Notes: generated by a model from the sequence alone, not told the origin. A DNA stretch of 14,283 bases from Dunaliella salina (GCA_002284615.2 MU069463.1:477543-491825); one strand, 5' to 3'. Counted from the stretch's first letter, positions 1-7,053 are shown. A program made the numbers and translations.

Positions 1-35
1 GCGTGTGCGCATGTGTGCGCGTGTGTGTGTCATGA
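1..35. repeat. GT/GC-rich simple repeat
   Basis: Alternating purine-pyrimidine sequence made of TGTGCGC/TGTGTG units opens the window. It is a simple repeat with potential to form Z-DNA and carries no coding signal. It runs directly into the degenerate edge of the tandem array that follows. Confidence 0.7.
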
Positions 36-69
36 GGACAGGTCGCTCTATTCGCATCTACTCATGGCC

Positions 70-850
70 AAAAGATGTGCGTGGTCAAACACTTGTGCAA
101 AGCCAACACATGGGTCTGGTGGCAGGCCGTCCAGAGCACCAAAGACGCTGCTAGCACATGCTCAAAAAATGTGTGCAAGGTTTTGAGGAAGTGTGTACAT
201 TGCAAGCGCATCGGCCTGTGGGCAGCCCTGTGCACAAGACGAAGCTAGCGCATGTGCCAAGACGCTGCCAGCACACGGTCAAACAATGTGTGCATGGTTG
301 ATGGATGTGTGTACGTTGCAAGCGCACTGGCCTGTGGGCAGCCCTGTGCACAGGACAAAGCTAGCGCATGTGCCAAGACGCTGCCAGCGCATGGTCAAAC
401 AATGTGTGCATGGCTGATGGATGTGTGTACATTGCACTACAGCACTACGGCCTGTGGGCAGCCCTGTGCACAGGACAAAGCTAGCGCACGTGCTTGGTCA
501 AACCAAACTGCCAGCGCATGATCAAACAATGTGCATGGTTAATTAATGTGTGCATGTCGCAGACGCATCGGCCTGTGGGCAGCCCTGTGCACAGGACAAA
601 GCTAGCGTTTGTGCTGAGACGCTGCCAGCGCATGGTCAAACAATGTGCATGGTCGATGGAGGTGCGCATTGCCAGCGCATGGGCCTGTGGGTAGTTCTGT
701 GCTCATACATGTCATGGCCACAAACAGTCCTATGCACAGGCCGTCCAGTCCTATGCACAGGCTGTCCAATCCTGTGCACTGGACGCCCAATGCACAGAAG
801 ATGCTGCTTGCGCATGGTCAAACAATATGCATGGTTGATGGATGTGTACA
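70..850. repeat. Tandem array of ~112-121 bp units
   Basis: The landmark GGCCTGTGGGCAGCCCTGTG recurs at 213, 329, 449 and 570, and in diverged form at 682, giving periods of 116, 120, 121 and 112 bp. Each unit continues with CAAAGCTAGCGCATGTGC, an AAGACGCTGCCAGCGCATGG block, CAAACAATGTGTGCATGG and TTGATGGATGTGTGTAC. A more degenerate unit lies at about 70-200, and half a unit returns at about 800-850. The open frames through the array on both strands are a by-product of a unit with few stops. They shift phase because the periods are not multiples of three, so I do not annotate them as genes. It could be a minisatellite or the internal repeat of a larger element. Confidence 0.85.
725..797. repeat. 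Nested 21 bp tandem repeat
   Basis: CAGTCCTATGCACAGGCCGTC is followed by close copies starting at 746 and 767, and by a shortened copy at 788 that has lost three bases. The period is 21 bp. The array sits inside the last, disrupted unit of the larger tandem array, so it arose after that unit diverged. Confidence 0.75.
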
Positions 851-945
851 GAGCTAGCACATGCCCTCGATGCACAAGCCCCCACCTGGAGGCTTGATCA
901 GGCACCCCAAACAAGGACCGGCACACGCCATCTCACCGGCCATAT
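850..945. repeat. Repeat family R2, short unit 1
   Basis: This stretch carries the family core, TGCACAAGCCCCCACCTGGA then GGCTTGATCAGGCACCCCAA and ACAAGGACCGGCAC. The same core recurs at about 1329-1440, 1438-1540, 1590-2040, 2290-2340 and 2410-2500. This copy is fused directly to the end of the 116-121 bp array and ends at the edge of the CpG-rich block. Confidence 0.75.
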
Positions 946-964
946 TTTGTTAGGATGATCATTA

Positions 965-1315
965 GCCACTTCCATGGATTCGGTGGCCTTATATAGGCTA
1001 TGTTAGGAGCATTTACGAGGCCATCGATGGAACTGAGAATGGATTCTGGTTAGCGACGCAACCAGATCCCGCGGAACGAGCCGTAGTCTTAATTAGGCAT
1101 AGGATCCCGTCCTAAACGGGTCCGGGTACCTGTTAGGTAGGAGCTAGGACCTCGGGCATCACCGTTATGGACGGGAGCTCCATTGAGTTCCATTATTTGG
1201 GAGGCTCAGGTTTACAGGCGGGATCGACGATAGCTAGCTCGAGTTTAAGTAATTTACGTAAAATTTAATGTTAGCGACGTCCCGTGACGCCGGCGATAGC
1301 TAGCTAGCTGGTGGA
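965..1315. other. CpG-rich block of unlike composition
   Basis: About 350 bp with no recognisable gene, placed between two copies of repeat family R2. It is rich in CG dinucleotides and in short palindromes (for example CTCGAG, GCTAGC, GGTACC, GGATCC), unlike both flanks. Two short motifs recur in it: GTTAGCGACG near 1050 and 1270, and CGATAGCTAGCT near 1228 and 1295. A small hairpin, GGATCCCGT / CCTAA / ACGGGTCC, lies at 1102-1123 with one bulged T. There is no open frame worth calling and no similarity that I recognise. It may be an insertion, a retained ancestral segment, or an assembly artefact. Confidence 0.45.
1102..1123. other. Small hairpin in the CpG-rich block
   Basis: GGATCCCGT at 1102-1110 pairs with ACGGGTCC at 1116-1123 over eight base pairs with one bulged T and a 5-nt CCTAA loop. 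No poly-T run or gene end adjoins it, so I give it no function. Confidence 0.35.
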
Positions 1316-1328
1316 TCCAGCCAGTTAG

Positions 1329-1540
1329 GAGCCACTTATCACTTGAAATCCAATGCATGCCTTCACTGCACAAGCCCTCACCTGGAGGGTTGATTAGGCA
1401 CCCCAAACAAGGAATGGCACCAGCCATCTCACTTGAGTTAGGAGCCATGGATGAGCTTGAAATGCCATGCATGCCCTCACTGCACAAGCCCACACCTGGA
1501 GGCTTCATCAGCCTCCCCAATTAAGGATCAGCACCTTAAC
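1329..1540. repeat. Repeat family R2, short units 2 and 3 in tandem
   Basis: Two head-to-tail copies of the roughly 110 bp unit: TTAGGAGCCA, then CTTGAAAT-CCATGCATGCC, TCACTGCACAAGCCC, ACCTGGAGG, TGATTAGGCACCCCAA and GCACCAGCCATCTCAC. The core landmark falls near 1389 and 1502, 113 bp apart. The minus-strand open frame over this stretch repeats the same peptide twice because of the duplication. I do not regard it as a gene. Confidence 0.8.
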
Positions 1541-1589
1541 CAATCAAGGATGATCAATTTTCCTAAGTCAAACCAGGATCAGCTCTAGG

Positions 1590-2045
1590 AGGGGCAGCAC
1601 CCCACCTGGAGGCTTGGTCAGGCACCCCAGTTAGTGGCCAAATTACCACCTCACAACTCACCCGGGTGGGATGTTGTTGCGGGCTGAAAATGCTGGCCAT
1701 GTCTCGAACACAGGAACCCTCACTCACTGCCTGATGATTCACTTTGAGGCTGCCTGGAGGTGGGAACCCCACCAGGGGAGGCTTGATCAGACACTCCAAA
1801 TGAGGTCCAGCACCTGCCCACTCACGCGGTTGGGATGTTGTTTTGGACCCAAAGTGCTGTATATACCCTGAGTGCAGGAGCCCTCACTCACTGCCCACTT
1901 GCAGGATTCACTATTAGGATGCTTGGAAGCGGGAATGCTACCTCTGGAAGGATTGATCAGACACTCCAAACAAGTTCCAGCACCTGCCACCAGCTCACTT
2001 GGGTGGGATGCTGTTAAGGGGCTTGGATGCTGCCCATTCTGCTCA
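1590..2045. repeat. Repeat family R2, long ~170 bp units in tandem
   Basis: The landmark GCTTGATCAGACACTCCAAA occurs at 1781, with close copies at about 1612 and 1951, giving a period of 169-170 bp. Between landmarks each unit holds CTCACNNGGGTGGGATGTTGTT, a variable stretch containing GTGCTG/ATGCTG, then GGAACCCTCACTCACTGCC and GGATTCACT. The short units at 1329-1540 share the landmark but lack the inserted ~60 bp, so these are two subfamilies of one repeat. The last unit trails off near 2045. Confidence 0.8.
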
Positions 2046-2290
2046 ATATGCCCACAGACCAATTTCCACACGTCGCGCTTTCGAAAACGAGAGAGCCCTC
2101 CACAGAAAGGTTCTAGAGCCAGGTGCTTCTAGTATCCCCATTAGCATGTCTTGTCTCATATCTTGTGGTGAAGGGGGCTCGCGGCTCTTCATGAGCCAAT
2201 GTGTCTCCTCTTGCTTAATTGATGATGGGAGAGTTTCTCTGCCTACGTAGTTTTTCTTTTTCTTTTCTTTCTTGAATGCTGCTAACGCCT
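2046..2290. other. Unassigned spacer with a pyrimidine tract
   Basis: This stretch holds no repeat copy or convincing gene. It contains a TTTTTCTTTTTCTTTTC pyrimidine run near 2250-2272. Short open frames cross it but resemble nothing I know and lack coding character. Confidence 0.4.
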
Positions 2291-2340
2291 TGAATGCACA
2301 AGCCCTCGCCTGCAGGCTGGCTCAGGTACCCAGCCAACCA
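2290..2340. repeat. Repeat family R2, fragment
   Basis: TTGAATGCACAAGCCCTCGC, CTGCAGGCTGGCTCAGGTAC and CCAGCCAACCATCTT match the central core of the short unit. It is a partial, diverged copy. Confidence 0.6.
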
Positions 2341-2380
2341 TCTTAATTTAGGGTTTAAGGTTCAGAGGGGTTTGGACTCC

Positions 2381-2385
2381 TTACA
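2381..2385 (-). promoter_or_regulatory. Possible UGUAA poly(A) signal
   Basis: TGTAA on the minus strand lies about 19 nt past the stop of the Gln-rich ORF. UGUAA is the established polyadenylation signal of chlorophyte algae. A five-base match is weak on its own, and the distance from the stop is unusually short. Confidence 0.25.
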
Positions 2386-2403
2386 TTCTTTTGATGATGT
2401 AAA

Positions 2404-4076
2404 CTAAAATCCTACAACTGCCAAATCACCTGGGTTGGACGCCATCAAAGGGCTCGAAATGCCGCATGTGCGCTGGATACACGAGCCCCCGCGAGGAGGT
2501 GCCACTGCTTCCGGCCCTTGCAGCCGCATCTGTTGCTCATGGTGCTGCTGCAGCAGCTGCTGCTCATTTTGTTCTATCAACTGTTCCTGGTTCACTGCAC
2601 CCATCTGGAGCTCCTGCTGCTGCTGCTGCTGGAACATCTGCTGCTGCTGCTGCAGCTGCTGCTGCGCCTCCAATTCCATTTGCATCTGCATCTGCTGCTG
2701 CTGCCATTGCTGAGCGTGCAGCTGGTCTTGCATTTGCTCAGGCGGCAACAAGTCTGCCTCCGGGATCGTCGACAGCGATGGCTGCCGGCTGTGCTTGCGT
2801 CGAACCTGATGCGGGTGATGGCTCAGGTGGGCTTGCTGCGGTGTAGGGTGCTGCTGGTGGAACAGCTGCAGCTGGTGCTGCAGCTGTGCTGCTTCTGCCA
2901 GCTTCTGGGCCTGCTCCTGCTCGTGCTTGTGCTGATGCTCGTCCAGACCAGGCGCACCACCCGCCTGCTGCTGCAGAGGGTGCAGCGGTTGCAGTCCGGA
3001 CGGCGTTAAGTCGCCTGCTCCCACTGCACTGGGCTGCTCCAGGGGCTGCTGGGGCTGGTTCATCGCGCTGGGCACGCTGGGCTGACCCTGAGGTGGTACT
3101 CCAGGCGTGCCCTGGTCAAGAGGCTGACCCTGGGGCGGTGGTACTCCACCTGGCAGGCCTGGCTGCACTGGTGCATTAGGAAGCACAGGAAGGGGGGGCA
3201 CAAGAAGGGGGCCGGAGGCATGCACAGGAGGTTGATCGCCTGTGCCAAACTGCTGCTGCTCCTGCTGCTCCTCTTGCTGTTCGCTTCCTAGGGGTGGCCT
3301 CCGCTTGAAGGGAGACAGCAGCTTTTCAGCATTTTTTTCCAGCTTTCCGCTGCCTGATTTTAAGCCCTCCTTCATGCGCTGTTGAAGCTTGGGTTTCCGT
3401 GGCTTTGGCTGTTGCTGCTCCTGCTGTTCTGAAGGCGCAGGCTGCAAAGGCAAGGATGCTTGTTGACCGTAATCCTGGGGCTGCAAAGGCACTGACATTG
3501 GTTGCTGCTGCTCCTGGGGCTGCACAGGCACTGACATTGGTTGCTGCTGCTGCGGCAGCGGCGGAGACAGAGGTACCTGTTGCTGCTGCCGCTGGTGCAA
3601 CAGCAGCTGTGGTGGCACAGGCATTTCTTGTTGCGGCAATTGAGGCTGCAGGGGCAGTGGTGTTTGTTGCTGCTGCAGCTGGGGTTGCACTGGCACTGGC
3701 ATTTGTTGCTGCTGCAATGGAGAGGGAGCCTGCTGCTGCAAATTGTGCAGCTGCATAGGCATGGGAAGCTGTTGCTGCGGGCCCTGCAGCTGAGGAGGCA
3801 CTGGTTCTTGCTGCTGCTGCTGCTCTGGCTTTTTAGACTTCCCTTTAGCCTTGTTCATCAAACCCTTTAAAATCCCAGGTCGCTGCTTTTGTGGTGTTTC
3901 TTTTCGTTGCTGCTGCTGCTGATGTTCCTCCTGCTGCTGCTCCTGCAGCGAGGCATCACCCTGCTGTTGCTGCTGAATCCACTGCTGCTGCTGCTGTTGT
4001 TGCTGCTCCGATGGCAAGGCAACCCCTTGCTGCAGCAGCTGCTGCTGCTGAATCCATTGCTGCTGCTGCAGCAGCA

Positions 4077-4114
<38 letters not shown>

Positions 4115-4161
4115 AGCAGCTGCTGCTGCTGCCAATCGGCACCTTGCATCATTGGATCCAT
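2404..4161 (-). CDS. Gln/Pro-rich low-complexity protein, 585 aa
   Basis: The frame opens at an ATG (CTCATGG context) that is the first in-frame ATG after a TAA about 27 nt upstream. Residues 1-85 are almost pure poly-Gln. Residues ~86-113 form a basic island (PGILKGLMNKAKGKSKKPE). Residues ~114-250 are imperfect Q/P/V repeats (QQQQMPVPVQPQLQ type). Residues ~250-290 form a second basic island (RMKEGLKSGSGKLEKNAEKL, then SPFKRRPPLG). Residues ~309-385 are Pro/Gly/Gln-rich with a GVPP-QGQPLDQGTP duplication. Residues ~385-452 are His/Gln-rich. RRKHSRQPSLSTIPE at ~453-467 resembles a basophilic-kinase or 14-3-3 site. Residues ~475-550 are again poly-Gln, and 553-585 come from repeat family R2. 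No enzymatic domain is recognisable. Such proteins are often transcriptional or RNA-binding scaffolds, but that is inference. CAG tracts lack stops in most frames, so length alone is weak evidence. The frame's continuity through non-repeat DNA (about 3000-3540) is better support. Introns and the true C-terminus are uncertain. Confidence 0.6.
2410..2500. repeat. Repeat family R2 copy forming the C-terminus of the Gln-rich ORF
   Basis: TCACCTGGGTTGGACGCC, ATCAAAGGGCTCGAAATGCC and ACACGAGCCCCCGCGAGGAGG align with TCACTTGGGTGGGATGCTGT at ~1998 and with the GAGCTTGAAATGCC and CACAAGCCCACACCTGGAGG blocks of ~1453-1500. Read on the minus strand, it supplies the last ~33 codons and the stop of the Gln-rich ORF. 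The translated tail (PPRGG-C and GISSPLMASN) resembles the translated minus strand of the 1329-1540 copies (PPGVGLC and GISSSSMAPN). Confidence 0.65.
4078..4110. repeat. (CTG)11 trinucleotide run
   Basis: Eleven uninterrupted CTG units (CAG on the minus strand) form the longest pure triplet tract in the window. They encode a poly-Gln run near residues 18-28 of the minus-strand protein. Shorter CTG runs broken by CAG or CCT are scattered through 2520-4135. Confidence 0.9.
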
Positions 4162-4362
4162 GAGGACTAAACATTCACCATTGCACCATTATTGCTCCTC
4201 AAGGTATTCATGCCATTGCAATTACATTTTCATGAACTGGATTTCCAGTACTGGAACATGGATTTCCACATATGGTGTGTGCTTGCCGTTGACCGCAGGT
4301 CAACGCTGGTAACCGTGAAAGCCAGACAATCCATCCTTAACTGAACCAAATATATTAATTTG

Positions 4363-4560
4363 CATTTAATTGAAGTATTCGCTGGTGGCGATGACGGCAA
4401 ATTGTGCACATCTAAGATGAAATCATTCCTGGACGTACTTGGGAAGCAGGAGCTGCCGGTCATCTTCGCCGTACGTAGCTGCCTGCGTACCCTGAGTTCC
4501 AGCGGTGGATATTGGAAGTTGCATGACATCATCCATGAGGAGAACATGTGTGACAAGCAA
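4363..4560 (+). CDS. Possible exon of an unknown gene
   Basis: An open frame here reads with ordinary, balanced amino-acid composition (HLIEVFAGGDDGKL, MKSFLDVLGKQELPVIFAVR, SSSGGYWKLHDIIHEEN). This is unlike the low-complexity shadows elsewhere. It has no ATG at its left edge, so if real it is an internal exon or a fragment. The frame stays open to 4755, but from about 4641 it runs into a dispersed repeat, so the coding part probably ends before that. I do not recognise the family. No splice sites are clear enough to fix either boundary. Confidence 0.22.
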
Positions 4561-4640
4561 GCTTGTCCTGTGCGCTACCTTTGTTGTACATCCTTTGTTG
4601 TACATCCTTTCCTCGTCTTATCACGCTTTTGCACTTCCAG

Positions 4641-4775
4641 GAAAGTGCAGGTTCCCTCTTCCATGACTTGCTGCTTACTCCACTCCAATTTGGGATCAAC
4701 GCCCTCGTTCCAGGGCTCATCAAGCGGAGGTGCTCTTCCCTGGCCCCCATCTTGAAAGAGGTAAGGCCACCTTAC
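4641..4775. repeat. Dispersed repeat R3, copy 1
   Basis: The stretch from GCAGGTTCCCTCTTCCATGA through TTGCTGCTTACTCCAC, CAATTTGGGATCAACGCCCT, CCAGGGCTCATCAAGCGGAG and CCCCCATCTTGAAA matches 5881-6027 at roughly three-quarters identity by eye. The second copy carries an extra internal ~25 bp. No terminal repeats or target duplications are clear. A GAG|GTAAGG donor-like sequence at 4758-4766 is not conserved in the other copy. Confidence 0.65.
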
Positions 4776-5249
4776 TTTTTCTCTCCCAGATTCCCCAACA
4801 ATGCTGATACAGCTCTAGCTGTCCTCATGCTTTTCTAGTCCCTCCCAAAGCCGCCTCTTATTTTTCATCCTGCATCCTGCTAGCCTCACATGCCATGCAG
4901 CAGGCATGGAGTTTTGCAGAGGCAGCCCACGGAAAAGCTATGCTGTTACACATTGTCCGATAGCATTGAGGGAACCCACGTCTGAAAGCAGCCTCATGGG
5001 TGTACATCTGGCTCGCATGAAGTCGATCAGGGTGCAAACCAGCAGCATGCACACTTGATAGGAACCAAGTTGCAAAAGGCGCAGACAACAGTTGGAGGAA
5101 GCACTGCAGCAGCATGCAGACCTTTGCTATAAGGTAAGCGGGAGAGCTGTCTCATCACGTACAAAAAGGAAATTCTTCTGGGTTTTGGTGCAGCCCACTA
5201 CATTGAACACACCTGGATGTCGTCAAACAACTAGATCTTTAACTCGCAG
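4776..5249. other. No gene recognised
   Basis: Short open frames only, on both strands, none with recognisable motifs. The one possible signal is a good 5' splice-site match, AAG|GTAAGC, at 5131-5139 on the plus strand. I could not connect it to a convincing exon: the three upstream frames are each broken within about 150 nt. Confidence 0.4.
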
Positions 5250-5609
5250 CTACAGAGCTCGTTGAAAGCCTAGGTCCACTTCGAATGGGCTTGGAAGCTC
5301 GCACATGAACTCCATGCCAGTTCTGTACACTCTGCAAACAAAATTGCTGCCACGAGGCTTATCAATGCAGGCAAAAATTGCCTTGAAATTTTTTAGCCCT
5401 TGAGAGTCCATATTCAAACAAGTAAAAGCAAACGTCTGCGCTACACAGTCAGTGTGCATGGAGGAAAGACCCACAGTCAGCACTGACACTAACAGTGAGT
5501 CCCGACATGGCAGAAGCCCCATTCCATCCTCAGAGACTATGTGTGCGCCTGAGAGCATGATGTGCCCACATGTGGAGTGGGGAGTGTTACTGACTGAGAA
5601 GCTTGGCAA
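5250..5609 (-). CDS. Weak open frame of unknown nature overlapping a LINE 3' fragment
   Basis: A 119-codon minus-strand frame has no ATG at its left edge (the first internal ATG is about 17 codons in). Its second half has protein-like composition (FAFTCLNMDSQGLKNFK, IFACIDKPRGSNFVCRVYR). However, about 5420-5515 matches the 3' UTR of LINE family A, non-coding DNA in that element, so at least the middle of the frame is probably not a host protein. I do not recognise any domain. It could be an exon beside an old insertion or pure chance. Confidence 0.2.
   Translation of the reverse strand: MPSFSVSNTPHSTCGHIMLSGAHIVSEDGMGLLPCRDSLLVSVLTVGLSSMHTDCVAQTFAFTCLNMDSQGLKNFKAIFACIDKPRGSNFVCRVYRTGMEFMCELPSPFEVDLGFQRAL
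5420..5515 (-). mobile_element. LINE family A, isolated 3'-UTR fragment
   Basis: On the minus strand, ACTCACTGTTAGTGTCAGTG, CTGACTGTGGGTCTTTCC and ATGCACACTG match the 3' UTR of the family A element at 8262-8312 at roughly 80-85% by eye. After them, AGACGTTTGCTTTTACTT is a degenerate version of that element's AGACTTTACTTTACTT tail. It fits an old, severely 5'-truncated insertion. A SINE that borrowed the LINE tail is an alternative. Confidence 0.6.
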
Positions 5610-5816
5610 TCATTGATAGATTAATCCATCTATCTAGGCAGGTCCAGCAAGGATCAGAATTGGAAGGCAGGGTCAGCTTGTCATCAAAAGGAAAACCTTG
5701 CCCCATTGCAAACTACTGTGCATCATCTATCAGATACTGACCTGAATTCAGGTGCTAGCGTTGCAGCACGTGGAACAGCTCTTTCAATACCCATGCTGTA
5801 CCTGTGCCGCAATACG

Positions 5817-5833
5817 CCCCCCCCCCCCCCCCN
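5817..5833. other. Poly-C run with an undetermined base
   Basis: Sixteen C residues are followed by the only N in the window. The run length is probably unreliable, so reading frames crossing it cannot be trusted. Confidence 0.95.
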
Positions 5834-5880
5834 ACCACAGACATCCTTCTCGCTCGCATTGTCACCCTCTTTTTTAGAGG

Positions 5881-6027
5881 TACAGGTTTCCTCTTCATGA
5901 TTTGCTGCTTACACTACTTCAATTTGGGACCAACAACCTACTTCCAGGGATCAACACCCTACATCCAGGGCTTATCGTGCGGAGGAGCCCTTCCACTGAC
6001 CCCCATCTTGAAAAAAAAGTGGGGCCA
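5881..6027. repeat. Dispersed repeat R3, copy 2
   Basis: This is the second copy of the repeat at 4641-4775, in the same orientation: ACAGGTTTCCTCTTCATGAT, TTGCTGCTTACACTAC, CAATTTGGGACCAACAACCT, CAGGGCTTATCGTGCGGAGG and CCCCCATCTTGAAAA. It contains an internal near-duplication (CCAACAACCTACTTCCAGGG followed by TCAACACCCTACATCCAGGG) that copy 1 has only once. Two poly-A runs at 6009-6016 and 6040-6048 follow it. Confidence 0.65.
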
Positions 6028-6331
6028 CGAGGAGGGTTAAAAAAAAAGGTAGGGGCACAATGAAAGATTGTGTTGGAGCAGAGTTATGGGGCAAAAACCG
6101 AGGAGCGGACGCTAATGCAGATCTGCCCTTCCAAGCACCCACGCTGGCTTGCAAGTCCACAGAGAATATTTCTGACTTATATACGTTGTCACTATTCTGG
6201 AAGTTTGCATTGGGTTGCTGCATGTTTGCCCCACACCCATTGCAGCCAACACCGCATGCATTTGGAATTGACTTCCCTAGCGACTTCGGGGGTTCGCAAT
6301 TAATTAAATAGTTATTGAGGGTCCCCGCAAT
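6028..6331. other. No gene recognised
   Basis: An 83-codon plus-strand frame at 6060-6311 begins at an ATG and ends at the TAA near 6309. Its translation has no recognisable motif and no neighbour supports it. I list the region as unassigned. Confidence 0.35.
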
Positions 6332-6385
6332 GTGTATTGCCTTTTAAAACTACTTTTTTCAAGGCCTCCTAAAATACACAGCTTT

Positions 6386-6574
6386 ATGTTAAACAAATTA
6401 CAGCGCCCCAAAATGCAGCTTCATACTGCAAAGGGGCAGATTGGTCCCCAAGCAGGCACAGAAGAATTGCAAGCAGTTGTGTATCAGGAGTTTGTGGTTC
6501 CCACAGCTGCAGCTCCGGATCCCAACCGTGGAAGGGGAGGCAGGGACAGGGGAAGGGGCTCAGGCTCCAGATAG
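6386..6574 (+). CDS. Possible 3' exon ending in an Arg-Gly-rich tail
   Basis: From the ATG at 6386 the frame encodes about 62 residues ending in RGRGGRDRGRGSGSR, an RG/RGG-like basic tail of the kind seen in RNA-binding proteins. It includes KMQLHTAKGQIGPQAGTEEL and VVYQEFVVPTAAAPDPN. The frame is open leftwards to about 6332, and a pyrimidine stretch ending in CAAG at about 6364 could be a splice acceptor. A GC-rich, gene-free segment follows to about 6700. No domain is recognised and the frame is short, so confidence is low. Confidence 0.2.
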   Translation: MLNKLQRPKMQLHTAKGQIGPQAGTEELQAVVYQEFVVPTAAAPDPNRGRGGRDRGRGSGSR

Positions 6575-6731
6575 CGAGCTCCCCTCTCCACTCTCTTGCC
6601 CAGCGGAGCCCCGATATTGCCTGCGCGGGGCGGAGCAGTCCATGGGCGCGGCGCAGGGCCTCGGGGGGCAATTGCCCAAGTCTTTGTTTTGCTCGACATA
6701 GTTGGCCCTCTCACTTTGCTTGCGCTGCTTC

Positions 6732-6733
<2 letters not shown>

Positions 6734-6797
<64 letters not shown>
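6734..6797. repeat. (GATT)16 microsatellite
   Basis: Sixteen perfect GATT units form a pure tract. It abuts a LINE family B 3' end on the minus strand, where it reads (AATC)16 and continues straight from the ORF. It is most simply the 3' tail of that insertion. Confidence 0.9.
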
Positions 6798-6940
6798 ACT
6801 TGTCAATGGGCCTTCAGCCAAAATGTTCGGCTGATCAGCTTGTGGCTGGGCTACGCCAGCCAAAAAAAAAACACAAAGCGCAAAAACTCATCAGTCTGGG
6901 CTGGGTTACACCAGCCGCTCAATACAAAGCACAGATGCTG
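6798..6940 (-). mobile_element. LINE family B, 3'-terminal fragment with AATC tail
   Basis: Minus-strand translation near the tail gives LAGVAQPQADQPNILAEGP, matching the C-terminus of the 9995-10373 copy (LAGEDQSQADQSNNLAEDP) and the end of the plus-strand copy (EQPNFLAEG). At DNA level CTTCAGCCA, TGTTCG, CTGATC and CGCCAGCC are shared with 10031-10080. Two inverted repeats, GGCTGG-GCTACG-CCAGCC at 6844-6861 and GGCTGG-GTTACA-CCAGCC at 6899-6916, suggest a local duplication of the stem region. The copy is otherwise 5'-truncated. The reading frame passes into the AATC tail without a stop. Confidence 0.75.
6815..6833 (-). other. 3'-terminal stem-loop of LINE B, GATT-tailed copy
   Basis: On the minus strand CAGCC and GGCTG enclose a 9-nt loop, GAACATTTT, with a perfect 5 bp stem. 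It lies in the same codons (QPNILA) as in the plus-strand copy. Confidence 0.55.
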
Positions 6941-7053
6941 AACAGGAGCAAGTAACAGGACAACCTAAGGTGAAAAGTTTGTAGCTGAAGAGTGAGGAGT
7001 TGGTTGTATGCGTCTAAACTCAAATCACTCAAGAGACCACAGGCTGACCTGGC

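Noticed and set aside
193..669. Several 60-115 codon frames on both strands in the left tandem array
   Set aside because: They are translations of the repeat unit. The periods (116, 120, 121, 112) mostly shift the frame, so no repeated peptide is maintained, and there is no coding context.
1218..1316. Cloning-vector polylinker (NheI, XhoI and BamHI-like sites close together)
   Set aside because: The sites are spread over about 100 bp with intervening sequence that matches no polylinker I recognise. Composition is noted as a finding instead.
2435..4170. Leu-, Ala-, Cys- and Ser-rich frames opposite or out of phase with the Gln-rich ORF
   Set aside because: CAG/CTG tracts are open in nearly every frame. 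These are shadows with homopolymer composition and lack the non-repeat stretches of the minus-strand frame.
4858..5115. 85-codon minus-strand frame
   Set aside because: It is Cys/Ala/His-rich with no motif, and the opposite strand has a stray splice-donor-like site. Nothing supports coding.
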